From: Lutjanus erythropterus
Lineage: Eukaryota > Chordata > Actinopteri > Lutjaniformes > Lutjanidae
Assembly (NCBI GenBank): GCA_020091685.1
Contig: CM034612.1
Span: 23,025,158 to 23,089,157, forward strand
Length of the DNA stretch: 64,000 nucleotides
Direction of reading: 5' to 3'
The notes beneath the pieces are model-generated. The model made no database searches, was not told the origin of the DNA, and was given only the letters and a program-made list of their open reading frames with translations. This document shows, piece by piece, positions 11,501-26,500 of this stretch. Within the stretch, counting starts at the first letter, position 1; each line of letters starts with the position of its first letter. The position numbers and the translations under genes were made by a program.

Positions 11501-14500
11501 CAAAGGCCAAGGAACAGACCAGTTTCTGACAGTGCACATGAACTCAGCCCCAGCAGACTATAAATAGAACACCAACACAAAGCAGCAGCCATGGTAATAC
11601 AACCTGCCTAATGCCCCCACTCTCATCCAGCCACATCCTGTTTGAAATATCACCTCATCCAAGAGATAATGTGCTTTTGTCTCGTCAAGCTGCCTGTGTG
11701 CAGACAGAATAAAAGCACAACCCTTTTAATGTGGAATGGGCCACTTCAGCTCAGTTGTTGTCATGTTTGTTTGTGCAGTAGTCTGACAAGCTGCATATGA
11801 AACAGGTTTGAAGGCCAGCAACGAGGCCTGGAAATTAAAATGATCAAGGGCAGGGACAGGCTTGGGACTCAGCTGTGCAGGTTTGAAACTCAGAATTTTT
11901 GATAGCCATATGAACCACACATGATAACTCACAAACACACTTAATCCCAAAGTAATAAAACATTTTATGATTGTTCATTTCCGCTGTGGTGTGTACTGTT
12001 GCTTCCTCTGTAGCCAGGGAGGGACTAGATGTGAGGGAAATCAATTTGGAGGTTGAAAAGGGGGCCTTTATGAAGCTAATAAGAGAGTGGAAGCGGCTGC
12101 ATCCTTGCAGTCGATAATTAGATGGAATCATGGCTCATTTTGAGGTCAGCGTGACTTGGCACACTGCATGTTGGGAACATTTGGCGGAGTCTCTGGCCAT
12201 AAAGATGATAAGATAGGTTTTTGATTACCAAAAAGAAGTGGTGCGCAACAGTAGCAAAGAACAGAAGTGTGGCTAAGGTTGGATAAGAAAGATCTAAAGG
12301 GTTATTAAACTGTGTGAGATTATGTTTTAAAAAAGTAAAAACATTCATTAAAATGGAAATACCACCAATATTAGTAGTGTAGTGTTAAACCTCCAAAACA
12401 GTATAATATCTTATGTCCCCCCTCTGGAGACATTATTAGTGATGAGAATTGGTAGGATTTGTTGATACCAATGCCATTATCAATTCTGCTTATTGGTCCA
12501 GTCCTACTGTTTTATTATGACTGAGTCTGAACACAGTGTAGAAACAGAGTAGAAAAAAGCTCTCTGCTATGACTTCTTGCAGTTTTCCAGCAGCATAGAT
12601 GCATGATTGTTGTACAATGTGCAGCTGCCAGAAACACATGTCAGAATTGATAAAAGGAATTTATCAGCTCGGAGGCGTACAATTCTGATGGATCAGACTA
12701 TTTGGAAGTGGCTCTTGATTCCTGCTCCTAGATATTATATCTTAAATATAAGGATTCGCTGTGTTTCTAAAGAAAGAAAATAATGGTTAGTTGCAGCCCT
12801 AAATAAAACAGTCTGCAGGATGTTTCTTTTCAATAGATGCTTGAAAGATTGAGTGATGGTAATTCCAGAAAAAACCTAAATGCCACTCACACAATTTTTA
12901 GAGCAGCTGCCACAGTTTTCTGGTGCAGTTGTTTTTCCTTTACATTCTTCGTTTACATTCTTTTATGTGTGTTTTTTTTTTTTGTAATATGCTTCTGCAT
13001 TACCTGTCATGTGAAGTCACAGTTATACCTTGATGTCATGATGACCTGCATCCCAGCTGTCCAAGCAGTCAAATATCTGACATTTGAAACAGCTTGTTTT
13101 ACTCCATTCTGGATTCATTTATGGTTGGAAGAAACCATACTGCTTTTTACTTGGTGTCTTGGTGCAGTATTGTCTTATCGTGCATTCAGTCTGAGCAGCA
13201 AATAGCTGAATTCCATCAGCCAAGCATGGCATTTTGCTCAAGAGCTTCCACGAACAATCTAGCATCCACAACATGAATCTGCGCTTGGATCAGACTTTGC
13301 AGATTCATACTCAATCTGTATTACATTAAGTAAAGGGACTCAGAGTTTCATCCAGGCTACTAATTGGATAGACATTTAAGATTTAAAAATTATTATTGTT
13401 TATCTTTTACCTTCTGTGGACAAGCCATCTTTAAGCTTTCCTGATTATTGAGCCAAAATAGTGGAGCCAGTTGCCATGGCAAGTTTTCCACAGTAGCAAA
13501 CACTCCCTAAAATTGATGTATTCTGAAGAGTAACTGGGGTGACAGCTTTTTCCCTCCATTTGTTGTTCTCTACCTGTTGCCATGGCAGCCTTCACATTTC
13601 CTAAAAAAAAAATACAGCAGCATCATGAAGAGTTACATTGCTTTCTGAATCACGGAGGAAAGAAAAATCTAACTTTGTGCCGCACATAGCTGCTTCCTTT
13701 GAATCAATCATCCTTTTCACTGATATAAGCTTCAATAAATAATGATAAACTTGACTTGAAAGAACAGGATTCAATCTGAGACACAAGCAGCAGCTTCTCA
13801 CTGACTGACTCTGAGCTTTCTAAACTGGTTTTGAAGTGTTACTGGCTTAAAAAGAAGCTCCTTTTGGTGGGAGAGGCAGCATCAGTGTTGCATTAATTAT
13901 GATTGGGATGAGATGGGGTGATTTCAGAGTTGAGGTGCTGAATGTCTAAAGTGTTGGTGGCATGAAGCCATGATTATTTCAGTGTTTCCTTGTCTTATGT
14001 TGCTGTGTTTACCCCAGCAGCAGCACTGGCTCAAACAAACCTATGCCTCAGTGGCTACAAACAGACTACAACCATTCTTTCTTGCCACTTAAAGCTAAAA
14101 TCATAGCATAACATTTACTTTTTATGTGTGTAAGCATCCCAAAGTGATGGCAGAGACAGTGATAGGAAAGTTTATATCCTCTAATACCTCAATTAAAATA
14201 CAAAAAACAAAATGCTTAGAGTTTGTGTACATTCTTAAAGTATGTGGTTTGTATATGATTTAATGGAATAGAGCATTCTTTCACCCTTACTTTCACCTCT
14301 ATTATTGTGTCTGTAGGCATATTGGTGCAATGCGTTGCCTGATCCAGACAGTATTCATGCTGTGAGGCAGAGCATTAATGTGGAAAGACATTTATTGTAG
14401 CAGTGTGCAGGTCTTCCCCTCTCCGTCTCTTTACTCTCTCCGTGTTCTCTTCCTCCCTCTTATCTATGTTTGATGCAGAGTGAGATCACTGCAGCTCTGG

Positions 14501-17500
14501 TCTATAAAAGCAAATGCCTGAGTCAGGCTGCAGTGGCGTGTGCGTCATGTACAAGTACACACACAAACTCACACACCCGATGACATTCATTCACAAAGCA
14601 CAGGTTAGATTTTGCCCATTTACATGCAGAACATCTTGAAAAGCTGTGCTGTTAATTTGTGCAGTGAGACACCAACTCGTGAAGAAATAAATCTAAAAGA
14701 GATTAATTTAAAACATACTGTTAGTTGCTTGTTTTGCTTTGAAACAGTGAAATCTCTGCAATCTGTTACTCCTCGTGTGTGTAGGCTTTCCATTTTAGAG
14801 ACATTTCCAAGTAGTAGACTGGATACTAACTGGTAGGGTTGAGGTCCCATGATGTGACATTATCAAGATACTTAAGTCACAATGTGCTATTATTTTATAT
14901 ATTATTATATATCATTTTAAATTTTTTGTTGTACACTGACTACTGCAATAACATATTTTGCAATTCATTACCTTTTTTCAACTGCAAATTATGTCCTCAA
15001 AGGAACACTTTGTCAACATCTGTTTTTTTCTAATAGGAATTTGAAGTTTTCTGTCAATCCAGCTGACAATAACTTCTGCTAACCTATCAAATATCACAAT
15101 AACATATGTATTGATTTTTTACCTCCAACTCTACTATGTGCACAGGGCCTTTTCCTGCCACACTTTGTGAGTTTGGCTGCAAAGATGGGTGTGTTACATT
15201 GCAATCATGTATTCTGCAGTGCAACAGTTGTGTGGCAGCGTTCTCACTGCATTTTGGACCATCTTCCATTTAAAAAGGCAACTCACTTTTGAAAGTTTAA
15301 TTGTGGAAAGAAGTCATGTCGTTGCCAAAAACGTGAAATGTTACATGAATAATTGAGTTCCTTGGTTATTTAAATTGCAAGCAGTTGGCATTCATTAACA
15401 CCTGTGGACAAAAAGAGACGTCCACCTCTGCAATAACCAGACGGGGATAACAGCATCTGAGAAGTCTCGGTTCGGGACACTGGACTTTTGACCTTGGCCA
15501 GCCCCAGTGGCATCTGTCAGCAGTGTCGCCATTATCTTCGTGACAGGTTAACAAAAAAAAAAACTCTTTGCCAGCTGATCTTTGCTCCTCCAAGTCATTC
15601 CATAAGGCTTTCCTTTTTAAAGTGAAATACTTGCAATTATCACAGCAGGTTAGTACACTCGATAAATAAAAGTTATACAACAGTTGAGAATATTCTGAGT
15701 CACTTTATTGGAAATGGTGTGAAGAAAATCCCATCATTTGGTGCTAAAAACACACCTACCTTTAATCATCATAGCATGCTCAAGCTCATCTATGTGAAAT
15801 TCACACCACTAAAAACTCCCTCTACCTTAAATCTCTTGCTGGTTTCACACATTGATTGCCTCCCTGCTCTGTTATTGTCCTTTGCAGAAGAAATGCTTAT
15901 CAAATTTTTCTCCAGCCTTTGCTACAAAGCCCATTTCTAAGCCTCGCCATTGTCCTTAATATTTTGCATAATCCAAAAAATTAAGCAAAAAGGTTCATGT
16001 GGCTTTGTTAGGATTAAGATTACACATGAAAGATACCTCATACCCCAGTGGATTATTTTGAAAGCTAATGTTTTTGAGGAATGAAAGAAAGATTTAGTCC
16101 CACTTTAGTGGGTGGAGTCCTTTCAAAAAGGGTGATAAAAGTGACATCTGAAATGAACAATTGCACATAGTTTCAACAAATTATAGTCCTGAGACATCTT
16201 TGGATAACAATGGCCGCGTCAGTACACGTTTTTCCTTCCCTGTTTTAGACATGCTGGTAAATGAGCACATTTTTTCACCCAAAATGGAGTTCACTTTGAA
16301 AGCTAAAGTCTCTGCTTCATTATTTCATTTTCATTATGTCACCGAACTATATTTATTTAACAAGCTGCCTCAAGCGTTATGTCTAGCTCAGCACACGATA
16401 ATGAATAATTCTCTTTGCAGCAAGGCATTTTTTGTGTGTTTTTGTGCGTTGTGCCATGGTAACACATTTGAGTCTCTGAGCACAAATTTTAATGGAGTGG
16501 ACATGTGGCCCTAAGAGAGTTACAGGCTGAAAAGAGTTACTTCATTACAGTGGAGTGCGTTCTTTTAGTCAGAATGCTTGATTGCAAAGTGGAGGACTTA
16601 CAAACATGCAAATTAGGTTTCCATGATTACTATACTTAAATAAACTGAACTAAACCTAGGCTGTTTTCATATCATAGTGGTGTTTGACACTGAGACAGCA
16701 GAGTGGACACACCCCCAGCATGTTAGAGCAGAGAAAACTCCTCATTTTTTTCATGACTTTGACACATAATTTTATATACTTACCAATTTTCTTTAATTTT
16801 CAAATTTGTCTGGGTGGTTAATAACATGTTTCTGTGGTGTGACAGTCATCTTTAAAGCTATAATAACCTATAATATACAACATTTGTGTCTACAAACAGC
16901 AGACCTGTGTTCCATATTTTGTTGAATTGTGTACTGACATTATCCCAAACATGTCCAACAAAAGTCAGACCCAGAGAAATCTGTATTTTCTTCAAGGTAA
17001 TGACACGTTTCATACTAACTGCTAGCTGGTATAACTTCCAGGAAAACACAAGCTACATCGGATATGTCAGTGAGTGAGGAAGGAAGTTGAAAAACGTGAC
17101 TTAACATAATGTTAATGAAACATACAATGCATTATCTTGTGTGCCTGAGTTATGTCAGATTTTCATCGGTAATGGTGGTTGTTTAATGAGGAAGAAAACA
17201 ACTCCCATGATCCCTTGCTACTTCAGGTGTCACCAAAGACTCTGGGGGCAGAACTTACATAATTTTATATTATATATTATGTCTTATAAATCTATACTTT
17301 AAGTTGATTGTCATTCTTTTACTTCAGAAGATTTCATTCTGTATCATGTTTGATGTTTCTTTATCTCACTTGAATTATCTGTTGACTAAATATCTGCATC
17401 TATCAAAATTCTCATACACACCATCATGTTGGACAGAGGCTATTAATTCAGTTTATTTCTACAGACAGTTTGTAGTTACTGTGATGTAAGTATGACTCCT

Positions 17501-20500
17501 GACATGGGAAGGAGATGTGGAGGGAGATGTGTTCAAAATCAGCCTTTCTATTACTTTAAGAACAACAGAACGGATGAAGACCTTTTTCTGGGACTCTATA
17601 GCAGTTTAATTAACTTAATTATTCCATTATGATGATCCAGTTTCCTCCCCATATGTTGAGACTGAGAGAAGAGGACAATAAGTGATGTAACCTCTTGTGA
17701 TTGCTATAGCGGGTGAATTGCCCTTGAGATGTTTTCCAGCTGAAGTTGGCATGGAGATGTGCCTGTCAAGTGGGCACAGATGGTCCGATGGGACATCCAA
17801 TGTACCGCTGAAACTCGATCCACTTTAAAACAAAGGCAGCACTCCTAAGGCAAGAAAGACAGTTGCATGCCCTCATTTCTTGGTGTATATCTCTGCAGAT
17901 GCTTAACTGCAGGTTTAGTTAATTTACACAAACAGTGATGTTGGATGCAGTCACTTAAATGAAAAGACTAGTGTTTCTTTTGAATAGCTTACATACAGGT
18001 AGTCACAGAAAATAACAAGGGTCTTTTAGCCGTGGTGTTGGTTTTAATGCTTTCATAGCACCAGTCATTCAAACAGTTGAAGTGTTCTCAAACAAATCAA
18101 ACATGTATACAGATGACTCTTGCCCTCGCAGCACTTCTAAAGCAGAGCTGTTGACCTTTCATTCCCAAGAGTAGTTACCTTGTGTTGTAGGTTGTTTCAA
18201 GCTGTGAGAAGTGTATGTTTACAAAAGGAACTATCCCCTTGAAACACTCACTCTTTCTAGGTGCATTTTGTGTGCCAATTGCTATCACACTTTCTCTATA
18301 CACTGCTAGCTAGCACACTGGTTTGTAGGGGTGTCTTGAAAGGCATTACAGTAAACCGAAGAAGCATGGTAGAATAGGCAAGTTTATTGAATGTGGATAT
18401 GACAAAAGCACTCCAGTAATGCACAGAGCATCACATTGTTGTTATTAAAACTGTCCAATCTTCCAAGATATCTGTGGGACGAAACTGAAGCATGCAGTGA
18501 GAATACACAATAAGGATGCCCATTGTGCCACAAGTAACACAGCTGTTTTATTAAAGCGAATGGCTAGCTAAATAAGATGCAATTCTCCTCCAAATATCTC
18601 ATTTAGTAATGAAACTCAGTAGCATTCCTTCATTCTCATAGCTTAATACTGATGGCCTGTGAATAGGAGACGGAAACTATAAAATATTTATAGGCTCTCT
18701 GTCACCTTTAGACTGCCGGGGTCTCAGTGGGTTATCTGTTGCTGAGGTGACTAATTGGTTAGAAACTGGTTCACAAATGAAGATTACAGATGCTGAGGTG
18801 GAGCTCAAATGAAGAACAGCAAACCTCTGTTTACTGAACCTTAATTCATCTGCATTCACACACATCTTCATCACTGTCCAGTTTATCGCATTTATAGAAC
18901 TACACATTCCTGTCACCTACTTGACTGGAGCACTTTTGTTTTCAGTTCACTTTCCTCACTTTCATTGTCCGAGTTAAACTATGAATTATAACAGGGAGCC
19001 TCACCAGACAGCTTATCTAACTGTAGAGCTCAGTTTCAGATTAGAGACTTGCAGCAGGCGCCAGCTTGCTGCCATCCAGATTCTATGACTTGCATCCAGT
19101 TGCTTTAAAGGACAGCGTGCTCCTGTGACCGACATTAATGTAATGAGATTCTATTCAGCTACTCAGACATTTGGACTTGCAAGCCCTGCATCTATTTTCA
19201 AACACATTTGATAATGGCTAGCCAATCTCACCATTGAAAGCTAGAGGGAATACAAAAAGCAGCAGTGACCTTTTCTGAATTGCTTTTTGTCCAACAAATA
19301 TATTAAGTTTTCCACTGTTATAAAACAAAAAAAAAAATAAAATCCTCACACCAGATGAACTGGAACAATAAAACAGCATTTTGGCTGGAAAAACTTTTTT
19401 GCTAGATAATCAAAATTGCTGACAACTAATTTATGTTGATTGACTAATTGATTTAAGCTGCAGTAGGTAATTTGAGTATACACAATGCCTTCACCTTCAG
19501 TCTCTCTTTCCTGCGTCATATCACTCTACTAAACCGTTTCCAACAAATGACACGCCAAACATGCATGAATATTTTGCTGGGCTCAAAGCGGAACGTCAAG
19601 ATTGGCAACCATTGTAACTAATATGCAACTAATGTCTGTTTTTCTTTGCTAGATATGTCTAATTCAGAGTTAAGAATGAATAGTGAAAGTGCCACTAAAC
19701 CTAGCAGACAGAAAGGATACTGTAAGCCTTTACCAGTATGTTACAGTTTTACAAACATCCCCATTCCTTTGCAGCCTACAAAAACAGTGAACAGTACTCG
19801 TCACTGGCTAACTACTAAAAAAAACTATAAACCATCATGACCCAATTCACAACAGGCGTTAACAGTAAATCTTGGGAAGAGTTCATTTGTGCATGAATTA
19901 ATGTCCCTGACCATTTTTACTGCTGTTTCCACATCACCTTATGTTGTCTTGAGTCCTGTTATTGAAAACAACACATATTAAATACTTTGGAAATGAGAAA
20001 TAAATGCATTTAGGCTGAGTTAACAGGTCATCTTATTGTTTTTCTTTCAATAAACACATTTTAAATACTTTATGAAAGGTGTACTGCAGGTATAAATCTT
20101 AAATTCACGGATTTTCTTCAACAGTCTTTTAATTATTTGGTGACCCAAATAAAATCTCCTGTGACCCGCCTGTGGGTCACGACCCAGTCTGTGGCAATGA
20201 CTGCTCTACATCACTCGCAGAACCATGATGAACAGAGCTTTTCTTTATTCTGATGTGTTTTTTGTTACAGGTTTCGAGCGAGGGAAGGAGGACCTCTTGC
20301 CTCTGCCTTTGAAAGAGGACTCACATTCCATATCTAAAAGCAAGGTAAGAAAAATCACTGCAATGAGCTGATGTACTATTGGGTATGTGTTATAATGAGA
20401 GCAGAGAATTTGGGAATTACTGCTCGTTGTCTATCTTGCCCCAGGCGTTAGATATCCTACATTGGTATGACTCACACATCATACAGACTGTACACATCAA

Positions 20501-23500
20501 ACGTCTCAAACTCAGCCGTCCTTTTCAAATGAGCCCAGTGTGGAGGAGGCCCGTCTAGTTTATCTGTCGAGGTCCACATCAAATATGTTTGTCTGCGCGC
20601 ACGTGGGCGTCTCAGTCTCCCACTGAGTCACAGCAGAGACACTTTAATCAGACAGGCATCCTATCACATTTTTGTAAGGATTTTGTAAAGTATGAAGACA
20701 TATGACAAGGGTAATCATTTCAGAGGTTCGAAAGCTCTTTATCAACAAGGCTTTCCAAAACCAAGACAAGATTTTGATGAATCCTTATCTGCAGGCTTCA
20801 GTTGATCTTTTGATTCTGCTATCGAGACTGTCAGAAAAGCCACAGAAAAAAGACTGAGCCTTGGCTGCGTTTCCATCAATCTTCACAGGGATATATGCAG
20901 TCTGAACCAAAGGGAACTCTGTGTGGGTTTCTGAATGGAAGGATGTAAATTAGAAGATTTTAGCTTTGGTGCTTGTTATCATGTACCTTGAGTCCAACCC
21001 TGCCTGTGGGTGTTTAAGGCCTTTAAGTAGCGCTGCATTAGGATCCCCACACATCACCGTCTGTCTCTTTACTTTAAATCGCTCCAATTGGCTTTTGTAA
21101 GGAGCTGGCACACACCTGCACCAGCATTTATAGGCTTCATTCGGCTAACTGAGCTATGTTTGGGCTACCTGGGAAACAAATGAGCTTGAGAGGAAAAAGA
21201 AAACAATCACTGCTAGAAGCTGCTTTGCACTGATTCTGCAGCTCTTCGCTAATGAAAAAATAGAATGTCCTCATTTCAGTAGACTCTGTTGATTGTATCA
21301 TTTGTGGTAATAGATTTTTTTTATTAACGGGGAGCACTTTGTAGCCAAGATGACATTTCAGTCATTAATGGATGACTTTATCCAGAGCAGCTTAAACAGA
21401 GTGCAGCAGTCAAACAAGCTCATGATTGTTAAGAGGGGTGACACACATTTTAAAACTCAAATCCTCATAGAAAAAGCTTTGGTTGTCCTCATCAGACATG
21501 TTTGAGTAATGTTTTACCAGCTCCACGTGGCAGGTGAATGAATGATAGATACATTTTTGAAGTCATTAATTTGAGAAAGATTTTGATGTCTTATTTTTTT
21601 TGCTACTAAACCTTTATTTTTTCCCCTGTGTGTTCACAGTCTGAAACAAAGCTGTACAATGGCTCAGACAAGGATGTGTCGGCGTCTGGAGGAAAGCTCA
21701 CCAAAAAGGAGTCCCTCAAGGTAAGTGAGCTTAAATGAGCTTAAAACGATAGTCTGGATTCTTTGAAGTGGGGTTGTATGAGGTACTTATCCGTAGTTAG
21801 TGCATTATCTACAGAAGACGTGGTCGACACGCCCCCAGCTCGGAGAAGCTTTCAGAAGTACTGACAAGCTCAGCTATGTACTGCTGTGAACAAGGACAGC
21901 AGCAAAATGTATTTCAGCCACCTAAAAAAATCTGAATCAGTTTAAGTATGCGCTGTATTTAGAATATTTTCACAGCTTGCTGTCAGACCATCTTTTCTGA
22001 TGGTAAAACGCTGTTATATTATATATAAATATCACTCTCTCTAAAGCAACAAGGCTCCTTTGACAAAATTAATAATTTTACCTTGCAAAACACAGGTATT
22101 TCTTGTCTACTGCTTCCTCGATAGGTTAGTTTGTTTGTGTTGTTGTGTGACTGTGCTGTTTTAAATGGTTAGTTCAGTTTCACTAAAGTCACACAATAGC
22201 ACAAACAAAACAAAAGACTGAGGCAGTGGTAGACCAGCAACTCCTGCATTCTGCGAGGTAAACTTACTGTTTCTGCCAAAAGAGTCTGGCTGCTTTAGAG
22301 TGATATGTGGCTTATATAACAGGTTGTCTGGCTGCAAAGTAGAGTGCTGAAAATATTCTAAATATAGCATACAACTAAAGTCATATTGATATTTTAGGTG
22401 TCTTAAATATGTTTTGCTTGTGACCCTGTCCACAGGGTCAGTTGTCATGTACTGTCAGTAATATAGTGACTATGGATAAGTACCTCAAATAATCTGAACC
22501 ATCCCTTTAAATATTGCTTGATAGTTCTTAACCATTTGATGGATAGTGTTACACAGCCTAAATCCTGTTGCTTCCCATGCACTGTCATTTCACACTGTGA
22601 GTCACTGAGCGTAAAATACTGTACAGGTTGAACTTAATTGTTCCTCCATATTGTGCACTAATGTCATCAGAACACAGGATAGGCAGCGGGATACATTACA
22701 TTTAGAGGGAGAAATTGAATGCAGCAGATAACTCACTCTGCAGTCAGAAGGTACCAGGTGACAATGAGAAGTGTGATTCCACTCTCATTATTTCCTGCCA
22801 AATGTAATTCAGTGAGAAAGCGAGTGTGGAATATTAATATGCACAGTTGTGTGAATTGATGTTCTTAACGTTGTCCATCTGTCTGACTGTCTGCGCTCGC
22901 TGTAGGTGCAGAAGAAAAACTACAGGGAAGAAAAGAAGAGGGCGACCAAGGAGCTGCTCAGCACCATCACCGATCCCTCGGTCATCGTCATGGCCGACTG
23001 GCTGAAGGTGGGAACATCTTCCACACATTCTCCACGCAACATTTTATTTTATAATGTACTTTAATTTTACTTTACTATCCTTCCAAAGGGAATAGGTAAC
23101 TTAATGTGCATACTAATGTTCATCACAATCACTCACTGAACCACTCAGTTTCTTGATTATTTTTTCACTTAATTTAATATCTTCTTTACGGACGTTTATA
23201 AGAGTTAATTTATGTTAATCTATGCTCTGTGTAAGAGCTTATATTAAAAGTTTTAGAAGTTACAGGTAGAAGTAAATTGACACAAGCTGAATTAAAAAAA
23301 GGTGGAGTTACTAAGTCTATATTCTGTTACAAAACAGCCAATTGTTTCATATCAGCTTTGCGTGCCTTAGCATTCCAGCTATGCAGTTTAGCTCCAAGCC
23401 TGTTTTCAGCTCTACTCATTTATACTTTAAGAAACTTCATTTAAACATTAAAATGTTCTATTTTTCATACATCATTGGTATTGTTCAGCTATGCAATTCA

Positions 23501-26500
23501 GCGTCAGCTTTTCAGCATCCAGCATTCACACCAGTTTCTCCAGAAACTGCTTTCTCTAGTTACCCAATGACCTTATACATGTAAACATCAATGTGTAACA
23601 TCATTTAACAACTTCTAGATGCTTTTATAGTAGACTTGAGCTACAATACAATCAGAAAATTTGGCAACACTGTCCCTGTTTGTGCCTTTCCTAGAGTTTT
23701 TCACTCCAAACTACATAAAAATTCAAATACACCACTTTTCAGCATTTGTGCTTATTTGATGCAAAGGTTTTTATGGCTTTTTTCCCCATCTGGCCTAAAG
23801 AAACAAACCACATTTTGAATAAACCCTTACTACTTCCTCATGAAGCATGATACAGAAGGTGGTGTCGGTGAGGCATGGCCTAAGTCTGTCTGACATTCAT
23901 TTGTATTCGATTCAGATCCGAGGCACTCTGAAGAGCTGGACCAAGCTGTGGTGCGTGCTGAAACCGGGCGTCCTGCTCATCTATAAAACCCACAAAAACG
24001 GCCAGTGGGTTGGAACGGTGCTGCTGAACGCCTGCGAGCTCATCGAGAGGCCCTCAAAGAAGGACGGCTTCTGCTTCAAGCTCTTCCACCCGCTGGAGCA
24101 GTCCATCTGGGCCGTCAAGGTCAGAATATACTTTAAGATGCAGGATTCACACCAATTTGTGACTGTCAGGAACATTCTGAAGCAGTCAGAGAAAACTGAG
24201 GAATTTATAGTAATCCTCTTGGAAAATAGAGCCATATCAGGGAATTTCACAAATAGCTAAAATCCCCAAAATACCAAAAAATGTATTCCTTAACTTATAT
24301 TTTTGCTTTCATTGGATTGGATACGGCTTTTCAGTATAGTTGTCTAGAGAACCAAACACCTCTTTGGAAAACATTAAAGGATATGCAAGCAGCCTGACTC
24401 TGACTTGTCAGAGACAGAAAAGTCTTTGAAACCTTCAACTACTTTTAGAGGTTTAAGAGCAGAAAAAAATAGAAAAATAGCCACAGAACAGAGTAAAAAG
24501 AACTAAGGTGAATAAATGAATGGCTTTTGAAGGATCAAATAGAATAGTAAATGCAAGTGGTGAGTGAAATGTGGCTCTGCTCTGCATCAATAGTATTAAT
24601 GGTAATGTTAAAGAGAAGTTTCACCACTGGACAGAAGACACTTTAAAACCTTTTGAAACTTGTCTCCTCCATTTGCTGTTTGGCCTAATTCCACAGAAAC
24701 TATGTTCAGGCTTGTAAAAGTTTCCCCTAATATCCGATTCCAAATTTATATCATGAAACTAAAGCAGTCCTTCCTTTTTACTAGCAAGAAATCAACATAG
24801 TGAACAGACTGTTTTGGTGGCTGAATTTGGAAACACTCCTCTGAGCTTCATTGGAGGCAGGTTTATTAAAAATAACAGAGGGATATTTCAGGGATTTTTT
24901 TTTTTTAAACATTTTTTGGAAATGTGCTTATTTTCTTACAGAGCATTAGATAGCAGTCAGTTAGCTTAGCTTAGCACTGGTAACAGCAGGAGCTGGCCTG
25001 AGTCTGTAAGGTAACAAAATCTGCCTGTCGACACCTCTAAGGCTCACCAATTAACACTTTCTATTTCATTTTTTAATCCGTACAATAAGAAAAGTTAACC
25101 GCTTTGGCTTTACCACAAAAAAAAATAGAGTGTTATCAATCTTCTATGGAGGAGTAATAGTGCAAGTCATGAGGGGGAAAATGAGAAGAGAAAGATTTTT
25201 TTTACAACTTTTGATTTCGAGAATAAAATCAAAATGTCGAGAATAAAGTTGAAATGTTGAGCATAAAGTCGAAATTTTCAGTATTAGTCCCAGGCATAAA
25301 AAAAAGATAAAACAGAGGAGGAAGATTTTTTTTTGAAGGGGCCTCAAAATTTGAACTTTATTCTCAACATTTTTCAATTTAATCTTGAAATTCCTGACTT
25401 AAAAAAACAAAGTTTATTTCCCAATATGTTGAACCATTCTTTTAAATCTAAATACATGAATACATTACTTTTTACAATTACATTACTAAATACTGCACTG
25501 GAAGTCTCTGACCTCATCTTCCCATTATTTTTCCTAATTGATAATAGAGTAGGAGAGGTTTGTTATGCAGATGGGTGGATTTGAACACAGCCTGTTTTGC
25601 TCTCTTGTGCTGACTAAAACAAAATGAACACAAACAGATAATCAGGGGGGAAGGGTCATCCTTTGTCCCCCTCAGTTAAAGCAAATAGTTAAACAGATGT
25701 GGATGTCAAATGTATAATTAAGAGCTCATCTCTGTTTGATTTAGGCCATTTTCATATTTGGCAGCGCACAGTTTCCATTTGTTCCTGTGTTTCTGGCTCT
25801 GTTCAGGTGTCCACTCAAACTGTGATTTGCTATTCATCACTGACCTCACGTCACAAGTGTTTTCCCTCATGTTTGTGCCATGAAAAGGCTTGAATCACAA
25901 TTAGCGCTCTGTGTTTTTTAGATTATAGCGTCCCTGCTCCCCCCCATTCTCCTCTTCACTATTGAAATAAACACTTCACTCAATCAGCTTCTGTCCCTTC
26001 TGTCCCCTTTCATAGCTCATTTGCATAATGGCATACTCGGGAGTTTAGATTTCCTCTATTTGCACATATAAATGATTAACAGCTGACAAACTAAACACAA
26101 ACTCTCTGACTGAAACGAGGTGCGAAGTAGTTCATAAAACTGCCTGAAATGAAAAGACAAAGATCAAAATGACTGATGGATCAATCCAGACACTGAGTCA
26201 AAATAACATCTACCTGACTTTGTTTCTCGTTGTCATCAGGGTCCTAAAGGAGAAGCAGTGGGCTCCATCACTCAGCCATTACCCAGCAGCCACCTCATCT
26301 TCCGTGCTGCCTCTGAGTCTGATGGTAAGAGACAAGCTGTCAATCACATGTCAGCTATTCTTGTCAGAAGTAACTCACATTGAGTGAAAGATAAATCCAT
26401 AAATTGGCACCACATCGGTATCAGCTTCATAAAGCAACATGATTATATTGGTTCAGAACTACACCTGCAGTTCCCTGCAGCATTTGGCCTTTTGTGAAAG

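Larger units (their letters stand above)
5600..20270 (+). other. osbpl8: osbpl8 intron 1 (14.7 kb)
   Basis: Largest intron. No alternative first coding exon equivalent to the mammalian ORP8 starts could be recognised by reading. It contains several interspersed repeats (listed separately) but no large transposon ORF. The remainder is AT-rich with no other feature seen. Confidence 0.8.
24120..26239 (+). other. osbpl8: osbpl8 intron 5
   Basis: Holds a TTAA-type repeat fragment (24,905-25,150) and an inverted array (25,211-25,395). The rest shows nothing recognisable. Confidence 0.8.
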
